Below, one piece after another: positions 57,800 to 64,000 of a stretch of 64,000 nt of DNA. Location of the stretch: assembly GCF_000818395.1 (NCBI RefSeq), contig NZ_JWJG01000028.1, forward strand, positions 3,162,205 to 3,226,204, in the 5' to 3' direction. The first letter of the stretch is position 1, and each line of letters starts with the position of its first letter. The notes under the pieces are model-generated. The model was not told the origin of the DNA. It ran no database searches and was given only the letters and a program-made list of their open reading frames with translations. Position numbers and translations under genes: made by a program. The stretch is from Noviherbaspirillum autotrophicum. Its GTDB lineage: Bacteria; Pseudomonadota; Gammaproteobacteria; Burkholderiales; Burkholderiaceae_D.

Positions 57800-58621
57800 T
57801 CACTTTTGACAATTTGGGCAATAAAAGGTGGAACGCTGCCCCTGCTTGATTTGCCGCACCGTCGCGCCGCACACCCGGCAGGCTTGCTCTGCCCTATCGT
57901 AGACAAAATAACTTTGCTGAAAATAGCCGGAACGCCCATCGACGGCGACAAAATCGCGCAACGTGCTGCCACCCTGCTCGATCGCAGCCGCCAGGGTTTC
58001 CCGGATCGCCTGCGCCAGCTTCGCATAGCGGCCTAGTCCGATGCGATGCGCCGGTGTCTTGGGATTGATGCCCGCCTTGAACAAGCTCTCGGACGCATAA
58101 ATATTTCCTACTCCGACGACAATGTCGCCAGCCAAAAACACCTGCTTGATGGCCGCGCTGCGTTTACGCGTCTGGCGATACAGCAACTCGGCTGAAAAGC
58201 TAGGCTCCAGCGGTTCGGCTCCCAAGCCGCGCAGCAGCAAATGTTCCTCGATTGCCCCTTCTTCCCGTCCATGCCACAGCACGGCACCGAAACGGCGTGG
58301 ATCGGTCATGCGCAACACCTGATCGCCAATTTCGAGGTCAAAGTGATCATGCTTTTGCGGCGCAACGCCGCTTGGCAAAATGCGCAGGTGGCCGGACATG
58401 CCCAAGTGCACAATCAGGGTACCGTGATCGAAACCGATCAACAGATATTTGCCACGGCGCCCCGTGGACCGAATCCGGTGCCCGCACAGCTGTTTATCCA
58501 AATGGAGGGGGAACGGCCAGCGCAAGCCGTGATGGCGTACGGTCACGGCAGTGACAATACGCCCCTCCAAATAAGGCGCGACACCGCGCCGGGTTACTTC
58601 AACTTCGGGTAACTCAGGCAT
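57800..58621 (-). CDS. mutM: formamidopyrimidine-DNA glycosylase MutM
   Basis: MutM excises 8-oxoguanine and formamidopyrimidines. The 273 residues start MPELPEVE, with the catalytic Pro2 and Glu3, and contain the helix-two-turns-helix region. The C-terminal zinc finger CRVCGATV and CPNC is intact. The ATG at 58621 is required because catalysis uses the mature N-terminal proline; a longer in-frame start (58651) would destroy that. It is separated from the dynamin gene by 48 bp. Confidence 0.96.
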   Translation of the reverse strand: MPELPEVEVTRRGVAPYLEGRIVTAVTVRHHGLRWPFPLHLDKQLCGHRIRSTGRRGKYLLIGFDHGTLIVHLGMSGHLRILPSGVAPQKHDHFDLEIGDQVLRMTDPRRFGAVLWHGREEGAIEEHLLLRGLGAEPLEPSFSAELLYRQTRKRSAAIKQVFLAGDIVVGVGNIYASESLFKAGINPKTPAHRIGLGRYAKLAQAIRETLAAAIEQGGSTLRDFVAVDGRSGYFQQSYFVYDRAEQACRVCGATVRQIKQGQRSTFYCPNCQK

Positions 58622-58750
58622 TGCTGAAAATATCTCTTTGCCAAAACACAAACTGGAGCAGGATGACGCCCCCGGATCACATTACCAGCGCGCACAGGGG
58701 ACTGGTTGGGCGTAGAATAAAAATTTGCTTGTAACGTCAGGACATTTCTT

Positions 58751-60568
58751 TTGAAAAACGCCCTTCTTATTGTAACCCTGCCGCTCGTTTTGTCGGCCTG
58801 CGCAAGCTGGTCACAGCGTCCGGCACTTCCGCCGCTGGATGCGCCTGGCGCGGCTGCGCAAGGCTTTCCCGCGGATGGAAAATTGGCGAAGAAACAACAG
58901 GTTTCCCGTCATGTGGGCAGTACAGAAAGCGAACCGAGGGCGGAAGATCCGCTGCCGTCACTCGAGCTTACCGAAGAAGTCATGTACAAGGTGCTGAGCG
59001 CGGAAATCGCCTATCAGCGCGGCGACTGGCAGACAGGCTATGTCACGATGCTGGGCTTGGCGCAGCAGACGCGCGATCCGCGCCTGGCGCGCCGTGCGGC
59101 GGAGATTGCCCTGGCCGCCAAGGAAGCCGACGAAGCGCTTGCCGCCGTCCGCCTGTGGCGCACGCTCGCGCCGCATTCCGACGAAGCGACCCAGTATTAC
59201 CTGAGCTTTATCATCTTGAGCGATGACTTGGCCGAAGCCAAACCGCTGCTCGACGAACGTCTCAAGGAAGCGCGCCCCCAGACGCGCGGACTGCTGGCAT
59301 TCCAGATCCAACGGCTGCTGGCGCGCGCCAAGGACAAGGCCGCCGCATTCACGTTGCTGGAGGACTTGCTCAAACCCTATCTTGACATGCCCGAGGCACA
59401 TCTTGCGCTGGCACAGGGCGCTTTTGCAAAGGGAGACAGCGATCGCGCCCGCCAGGAAGCGCTGGCCGCACTCAAGCTCAAGCCTGATTCCGAACTCGCC
59501 GCCCTGTCACTGGCACAGGTTACGACAGACAAGAATGAAGCCGCGACATCCCTTTCCGATTTCCTTGCCCGCCATCCCAAGGCGCGCGACGTGCGCATGG
59601 CCTATGCGCGCATGCTGGTCGAGCAAAAGCAGTACGGCAAGGCGCGCCATGAGTTTGAAATGATGCTCAAGGAACAGCCGCAGGACCTGACGTCGCTGTA
59701 TGCGCTGGGCGTGCTGAGCGTCCAGGTCAACGATTTCGGCGCGGCCGAGAAGTACCTGGTCACTTACCTTAACGTGCTGTCGGCCAATCCCGAAGAGGAG
59801 CGCGACCCCAACCAAGCCTTACTCCTGCTCGCCCAGATTGCCGAAGAGCGCAAGGATACCGACGCCGTGCTCAAGTGGCTGGCTCAGATCGAACCAGGCG
59901 AAGCATTTCTGAGCGCCCAGATCAAACGCGCGCAAATCATTGCCAAGCGCGGCGACACGACACAGGCCCGCCAGCTGCTGCATGAGCTCAAGGCCAACGG
60001 CGAACGCGAGCACACCCAGGTGGTTAGCGCCGAAGCGCAGATCTTGCGCGATGCCAATCAGCTAGGCCCGGCAATGGACGTGCTCAAGGCCGGACTCAAG
60101 CAATACCCGGACAACACTGATTTGCTGTACGACTACGCCATGATTGCAGAGAAAGGCAATCAGCTGGACATCATGGAGACGGCGCTACGGCGCATCATGG
60201 AGCTGGCACCGAACAACCAGCATGCATACAACGCGCTCGGCTATTCGCTGGCAGAACGCAATATCCGCCTGGACGAAGCGTACGGATTTATCGACAAGGC
60301 GCTCAAGCTGGCACCGGAAGACCCGTACATCATGGATAGCATGGGGTGGGTACAATTCCGCATGGGCAACCTGAAGGAAGCGGAAAGCCTGTTGCGCCGC
60401 GCCTACGACTTGCGCCCGGACGCCGAAATCGCCGTCCACCTTGGAGAGGTACTCTGGATAAAAGGCCAGAAGGCGGATGCGCAAAAGTACTGGCGCGACG
60501 CGCAAACCAAGGACCCGCAGAACGACACGCTCAAGAGTACCTTGGCGCGGCTTAATGTAAACCTATGA
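58751..60568 (+). CDS. TPR repeat lipoprotein upstream of lolB
   Basis: The protein has 605 residues with a lipoprotein signal (VLSACAS lipobox, C17) and a Pro/Ala-rich linker. From about residue 75 to the end come tandem tetratricopeptide repeats (for example AEIAYQRGDWQTGYV and the last FRMGNLKEAESLLRRAYDLRPD). The start codon is TTG, with AGGA seven bases upstream. It overlaps lolB by four bases (ATGA). It may assist outer-membrane lipoprotein or envelope assembly by context; function unproven. Common in this position in betaproteobacteria. Confidence 0.88.
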   Translation: MKNALLIVTLPLVLSACASWSQRPALPPLDAPGAAAQGFPADGKLAKKQQVSRHVGSTESEPRAEDPLPSLELTEEVMYKVLSAEIAYQRGDWQTGYVTMLGLAQQTRDPRLARRAAEIALAAKEADEALAAVRLWRTLAPHSDEATQYYLSFIILSDDLAEAKPLLDERLKEARPQTRGLLAFQIQRLLARAKDKAAAFTLLEDLLKPYLDMPEAHLALAQGAFAKGDSDRARQEALAALKLKPDSELAALSLAQVTTDKNEAATSLSDFLARHPKARDVRMAYARMLVEQKQYGKARHEFEMMLKEQPQDLTSLYALGVLSVQVNDFGAAEKYLVTYLNVLSANPEEERDPNQALLLLAQIAEERKDTDAVLKWLAQIEPGEAFLSAQIKRAQIIAKRGDTTQARQLLHELKANGEREHTQVVSAEAQILRDANQLGPAMDVLKAGLKQYPDNTDLLYDYAMIAEKGNQLDIMETALRRIMELAPNNQHAYNALGYSLAERNIRLDEAYGFIDKALKLAPEDPYIMDSMGWVQFRMGNLKEAESLLRRAYDLRPDAEIAVHLGEVLWIKGQKADAQKYWRDAQTKDPQNDTLKSTLARLNVNL

Positions 60569-61203
60569 GTTTTTGCCTCACCCGGCGGTGCGCGGCAATC
60601 GCGCTACCGCTGTTGCTGACCGCTTGCGCCAGCATTGCTCCGCCCGCCCCCCGTCACGAAGCGCAGGGCGCGCCGCAAGCCGTTCCTGTCCGCCCCTTTC
60701 ACGACGCAGTCGACCTGAGCGGGCGGCTCTCCGTTCACTATCAACGCAACGACAAGGACGAAGCGCTGCATGGCAGCTTTGTGTGGAATCAGACTGCATC
60801 GCAGACCACCGTGACCTTGCTGTCCCCGCTCGGCCAGACCATGGCGATCATTACGGCGACGCCGGCCGGCGCCACCCTCACGCAAGGCGGACAGCCGGCG
60901 CGCAGCGCCACCGATGTCGATGCGCTGACCGCGCAGACACTCGGATGGCCGCTTCCTGTGGCTGGCTTGCGCGACTGGCTGCAGGGCTTTGCGCTTGACC
61001 GCACCGGGAAACGCGTCATCGCCACGCCGCAAGCCTCGCACCTCCGCACGTTCGACGGCTGGCAAATCCAATATGAAAACTGGGCGGAAGAGGAATCGTC
61101 TCCTGCACAACTTCGCCCCAAACGCATCGACCTTGCCCGCTACACGCAACAGGCAGGCGATGTTTCCATCCGCATCGTGATCGATACATGGCAAGCACAC
61201 TGA
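60565..61203 (+). CDS. lolB: outer membrane lipoprotein chaperone LolB
   Basis: LolB receives lipoproteins from LolA and inserts them in the outer membrane. The 212 residues start with a lipoprotein signal (lipobox LLTAC, C21). The LolB beta-barrel follows ([25 protein letters not shown], then [19 protein letters not shown]). It overlaps the TPR gene by four bases and ispE by 16 bases, so the three are one operon. Confidence 0.94.
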   Translation: MSFCLTRRCAAIALPLLLTACASIAPPAPRHEAQGAPQAVPVRPFHDAVDLSGRLSVHYQRNDKDEALHGSFVWNQTASQTTVTLLSPLGQTMAIITATPAGATLTQGGQPARSATDVDALTAQTLGWPLPVAGLRDWLQGFALDRTGKRVIATPQASHLRTFDGWQIQYENWAEEESSPAQLRPKRIDLARYTQQAGDVSIRIVIDTWQAH

Positions 61204-62060
61204 ACAACTGCCCGGCGCCGGCAAAGCTCAATCTTTTCCTGCATGTAACCGGTCGTCGGCCGGACGGCTATCACCTGCTGCAGACTGTGTTTCAACTGCT
61301 CGACCACGGCGACATGCTGCATTTCGAACGGCGCAACGATGGTGCCATCCGTCGCACCACGCCTGTTGCCGGCGTGCCCGAAGAGTCGGACCTGATCGTG
61401 CGTGCCGCGCAACTGCTGAAGTCGGCCGTGCGCGACGGCGCGCATCTCGGCGCCAATATTGCCATCGACAAGCGCCTGCCGATGGGCGGTGGCTTGGGCG
61501 GCGGCTCGTCCGATGCCGCAACCACGCTGATGGCACTGAACCACCTGTGGCAAACCGACCTGAGCCGAGCCGACCTGATGGCGCTTGGGCTGAAACTGGG
61601 CGCCGACGTACCGTTTTTCATTTTCGGACATAATGCCTTTGCCGAGGGCGTCGGCGAGGCATTGCAGCCGGTAGCGACGCCCGATTGCTGGTATGTAGTG
61701 ATCGAACCAGGCGTTGTTGTACCGACCGCAGCAATTTTTTCGGATTCGGAATTGACAAGAAACACGAAACCCGTCAGAATAACGGACTTTTCCAAGGCAC
61801 ACACCGGCTTCGGAAAAAACGACCTGCAAGTCGTGGCGACCAAGTTATTTCCGCCTATTGCCGAAGCTATAGAATGGCTGCGACAATATGGGGATGCAAG
61901 AATGACCGGCTCGGGCGCCTGCGTTTTTTGTTTGTTTAAACAAGAACATCAGGCAGAAGCAGTTCTCGCTGCAGTGCGAGAAACCGGGCAAGCGAACTGG
62001 AAAGCGTGGAAAGCCAAAGCGATCGGGCGCCATCCGCTCTCGCACTTGCTTAAGTCGTAG
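61188..62060 (+). CDS. ispE: 4-(cytidine 5'-diphospho)-2-C-methyl-D-erythritol kinase
   Basis: IspE phosphorylates CDP-methylerythritol in the MEP pathway to isoprenoids. The 290 residues have the GHMP start [21 protein letters not shown] and the ATP loop [16 protein letters not shown] (about 100-115). The C-terminal [10 protein letters not shown] is intact. It begins inside the end of lolB. tRNA-Gln, prs and rplY follow downstream in the order conserved among Burkholderiales. Confidence 0.96.
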   Translation: MASTLNNCPAPAKLNLFLHVTGRRPDGYHLLQTVFQLLDHGDMLHFERRNDGAIRRTTPVAGVPEESDLIVRAAQLLKSAVRDGAHLGANIAIDKRLPMGGGLGGGSSDAATTLMALNHLWQTDLSRADLMALGLKLGADVPFFIFGHNAFAEGVGEALQPVATPDCWYVVIEPGVVVPTAAIFSDSELTRNTKPVRITDFSKAHTGFGKNDLQVVATKLFPPIAEAIEWLRQYGDARMTGSGACVFCLFKQEHQAEAVLAAVRETGQANWKAWKAKAIGRHPLSHLLKS

Positions 62061-62107
62061 TTCAAGAATTCGTTTGACGTTATGTAACGGCAAACAACCG
62101 ATTGTGT

Positions 62108-62184
62108 AGGGGAATCGCCAAGCTGGTTAAGGCACCGGATTTTGATTCCGGCATTCCAAGGTTCGAATCCTTGTTCCCCTGCCA
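62108..62184 (+). tRNA. tRNA-Gln(TTG)
   Basis: The 77-nt cloverleaf has AGGGGAA/TTCCCCT acceptor pairing, a D-arm around CAAGCTGGTTAAGG and a CCGGA/TCCGG anticodon stem. The anticodon is TTG, the T-arm is CAAGG-TTCGAAT-CCTTG, and CCA is encoded. It sits 47 bp after ispE and before prs, so it may be processed from a common transcript. Confidence 0.97.
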
Positions 62185-62292
62185 TTAAATACAAAAATAA
62201 GAGAAGAACCGCGAAGCCGCCAATGCACGACGAACAGTCAAGCCTTGGCGGCTTTTCAACCTTTTAACCCGCTTAAAAATTTTAGGTGTTCC

Positions 62293-63243
62293 ATGGCGCT
62301 CGAAAACCTGATGGTCTTTACCGGCAATGCAAACCCGGAGTTGGCCGCTGGTGTCGTTAAGCAACTTGGCATTCCCCTTGGTAAAGCCGTTGTGTCGAAG
62401 TTTTCCGACGGTGAAGTCATGGTGGAAATCAACGAAAACGTGCGCGGCAAGGACGTGTTCGTGTTGCAATCGACTTGCGCACCGACCAACGACAACCTGA
62501 TGGAAATCATGTTGATGGTCGATGCATTGAAGCGCGCCTCCGCCGGCCGCATTACCGCCGCCATCCCATATTTCGGCTATGCCCGCCAAGATCGCCGCCC
62601 GCGTTCGGCACGCGTTGCGATTTCCGCCAAGGTCGTCGCCAACATGCTCCAACAGGCCGGCGTCGGCCGCGTGCTGATCATGGATTTGCATGCGGACCAG
62701 ATTCAGGGTTTCTTCGATATTCCGGTTGACAACATCTACGCTTCACCGATCCTGCTGACCGACCTGGAGAAAAAGAACTACGACGATCTGCTGGTCGTGT
62801 CACCGGACGTTGGTGGTGTGGTGCGCGCTCGCGCACTGGCGAAACGCCTGAACTGTGACCTGGCGATCATCGATAAGCGCCGTCCGAAAGCGAATGTATC
62901 CGAAGTAATGCACATCATCGGTGAAGTCGAAGGCCGCAACTGCGTGATCATGGACGACATGGTGGACACCGCTGGCACGCTGACCAAGGCAGCCGAAGTG
63001 CTGAAAGAGCGAGGCGCAAAAAAGGTAGTTGCCTACTGTACGCATCCGGTGCTGTCCGGCCCGGCAATCGAACGCATCAGTTCGTCGCCGCTGGATGAAC
63101 TGGTAGTGACCGACACCATCCCGCTGTCCGCCGCAGCCAAGGCCTGCCCGAAGATCCGCCAGCTGACCGCCGCCGGACTGCTAGCTGAAACCTTCAAACG
63201 CATTACCAAGGGCGATTCGGTCAGCTCGCTATTCGCCGATTAA
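62293..63243 (+). CDS. prs: ribose-phosphate pyrophosphokinase
   Basis: Prs makes PRPP for purine, pyrimidine, histidine and NAD synthesis. The 316 residues are class I type. [15 protein letters not shown], the ribose-5-phosphate loop [15 protein letters not shown], and the terminal SVSSLF are intact. The ATG at 62293 gives [12 protein letters not shown]; an earlier ATG at 62245 adds a non-conserved extension. It follows tRNA-Gln and precedes rplY through a hairpin-rich 97-bp gap. Confidence 0.97.
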   Translation: MALENLMVFTGNANPELAAGVVKQLGIPLGKAVVSKFSDGEVMVEINENVRGKDVFVLQSTCAPTNDNLMEIMLMVDALKRASAGRITAAIPYFGYARQDRRPRSARVAISAKVVANMLQQAGVGRVLIMDLHADQIQGFFDIPVDNIYASPILLTDLEKKNYDDLLVVSPDVGGVVRARALAKRLNCDLAIIDKRRPKANVSEVMHIIGEVEGRNCVIMDDMVDTAGTLTKAAEVLKERGAKKVVAYCTHPVLSGPAIERISSSPLDELVVTDTIPLSAAAKACPKIRQLTAAGLLAETFKRITKGDSVSSLFAD

Positions 63244-63250
63244 GATTCTT

Positions 63251-63329
63251 CCCGCCCTTCATCGAGGGCGGGCTTTCATATCCCCTGGTCGCGGGGGATA
63301 CAACGCAAGGCTTTGCCTTGCTTATTTTT
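63251..63329 (+). promoter_or_regulatory. three consecutive hairpins in the prs-rplY leader
   Basis: Hairpin 1 is CCCGCCCT/AGGGCGGG (63251-63272). Hairpin 2 is TATCCCC/GGGGATA (63279-63300). Hairpin 3 is GCAAGGC/GCCTTGC (63305-63321) followed by TTATTTTT (63322-63329), which looks like an intrinsic terminator and ends at the rplY ribosome-binding site. This arrangement could attenuate rplY or reduce readthrough from prs. Confidence 0.55.
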
Positions 63330-63340
63330 GGAGTTTTTAA

Positions 63341-63946
63341 ATGAAAGTTGTCGCATTCCCACGCACAGAGCAGGGGTCCGGAGCGAGCCGCCGCCTGCGC
63401 AATGCTGGCCAAACCCCCGGTATCATCTACGGCGGCACGGCTGCACCGGTCGCCATCGCACTCGACCACAACGCGCTGTTCCACGCGCTGAAGAAAGAAG
63501 CTTTCCATTCGTCGATCCTCGACATGGAAATCGACGGCAAGGTGGAAAAGGTTCTGCTGCGCGACTTCCAAGTACACGCATTCAAGCAACTCGTGATGCA
63601 CGTTGACTTCCAGCGCGTCGACGCTAACCAGAAGCTGCACGTCAAGGTTCCGCTGCACTTCGTGAATGCCGAAGTGTCCCCGGCCGTCAAACTGAACAGC
63701 GCCGTCATCAGCCACGTGATGAACGAACTGGATATCACCTGCCTGCCGGGCGATCTGCCGGAGTTCATCGAAGTTGACCTGTCCAAGGTCGAAGCTGGTG
63801 CATCCGTGCACCTGGGCGATATCGCTCTGCCGAAGGGCGTGTCCGCCGTCGCGCACGACAACCCGACCATCGCCACTGCGAGCGTCCCGGCCGGCCAGGT
63901 ATCGGCTGAAGAGGCTGCGGGCTCGACCGAAGCCGAGAAGAAGTAA
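63341..63946 (+). CDS. rplY: 50S ribosomal protein L25 (general stress protein Ctc type)
   Basis: L25 binds 5S rRNA. The 201 residues are the long two-domain CTC form: N-terminal L25 domain (about 5-95) and C-terminal TL5-like domain (to about 180), followed by an Ala/Glu-rich tail. [28 protein letters not shown] is the typical start pattern (AFPRTEQG as landmark). GGAG lies seven bases before the ATG. A strong terminator follows. Confidence 0.96.
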   Translation: MKVVAFPRTEQGSGASRRLRNAGQTPGIIYGGTAAPVAIALDHNALFHALKKEAFHSSILDMEIDGKVEKVLLRDFQVHAFKQLVMHVDFQRVDANQKLHVKVPLHFVNAEVSPAVKLNSAVISHVMNELDITCLPGDLPEFIEVDLSKVEAGASVHLGDIALPKGVSAVAHDNPTIATASVPAGQVSAEEAAGSTEAEKK

Positions 63947-63962
63947 TTCGGCGAACCTCGAA

Positions 63963-64000
63963 AAAACCCGCCACTTGTGGCGGGGTTTTTTTTTTTTTTT
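63963..64000 (+). terminator. intrinsic terminator of rplY
   Basis: CCCGCCAC pairs with GTGGCGGG around a two-base loop and is followed by 14 T. It closes the lolB-ispE-prs-rplY series and runs to the window edge. Confidence 0.93.

Overview
The window is chromosomal DNA of a GC-rich denitrifying betaproteobacterium. Gene orders such as fmdB-DUF502-aspS-nudB-EEP-clsB, ptsN-hprK-rapZ and lolB-ispE-tRNA-Gln-prs-rplY point to Burkholderiales. The protein character suggests Oxalobacteraceae (a Herbaspirillum/Noviherbaspirillum-like organism), but the genus is inference. Nearly every protein gene is complete. norB is cut by the left edge. No insertion sequence, prophage, CRISPR array or rRNA operon was seen.

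Positions 1-12,200 hold a denitrification island. On the minus strand, read right to left, come nirS (cytochrome cd1 nitrite reductase), nirC, nirF, a fused nirDL, nirG, nirH, nirJ and nirN. These make the reductase and its heme d1. An undescribed 50-codon ORF with a strong ribosome-binding site follows, then norC and norB (nitric oxide reductase). nirE (siroheme-forming SUMT) diverges from nirS, and a TsdA-like diheme cytochrome converges on nirE. FNR/DNR-type boxes lie 20-23 bp upstream of -10-like sequences before the 50-codon ORF/norCB, before nirE, before the TsdA-like gene and, weakly, before nirS. This suggests one anaerobic/NO-responsive regulon. No dnr/nnr regulator, nirM or azurin gene lies in the window.

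Positions 12,200-16,330 are a less ordinary stretch: a small secreted DUF4148-like protein with an internal repeat, the RNase P RNA gene rnpB, an orphan helix-turn-helix/coiled-coil protein, and a lipoprotein built of three tandem DUF4142 domains.

Positions 16,330-24,110 are a fatty-acid beta-oxidation cluster on the minus strand: a TetR regulator, acyl-CoA dehydrogenase, bifunctional 3-hydroxyacyl-CoA dehydrogenase/enoyl-CoA hydratase, thiolase, and a separate enoyl-CoA hydratase behind a hairpin. hslR sits upstream. Positions 24,400-31,860 carry two adjacent ferritin-like proteins, a SnoaL-like protein with a class III-type sirtuin, a DMT exporter divergent from a LysR regulator, a cardiolipin synthase-like phospholipase D and an EEP nuclease.

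Positions 31,900-47,400 are conserved housekeeping: nudB, aspS, DUF502, fmdB, a sodium/solute symporter, then a minus-strand series running from a 1331-residue FAD/Fe-S dehydrogenase through HIT, DUF971, ubiE, a Tim44-domain protein, ubiJ and ubiB to a TPMT-like methyltransferase. yqaA diverges from ilvA. From 47,500 to the end the plus strand dominates: ilvA, queF, ptsN-hprK-rapZ, a Lon-substrate-domain protein and a diguanylate cyclase. mutY, a dynamin-like GTPase and mutM then lie on the minus strand, and a TPR lipoprotein, lolB, ispE, tRNA-Gln, prs and rplY on the plus strand, ending in an intrinsic terminator at the right edge.
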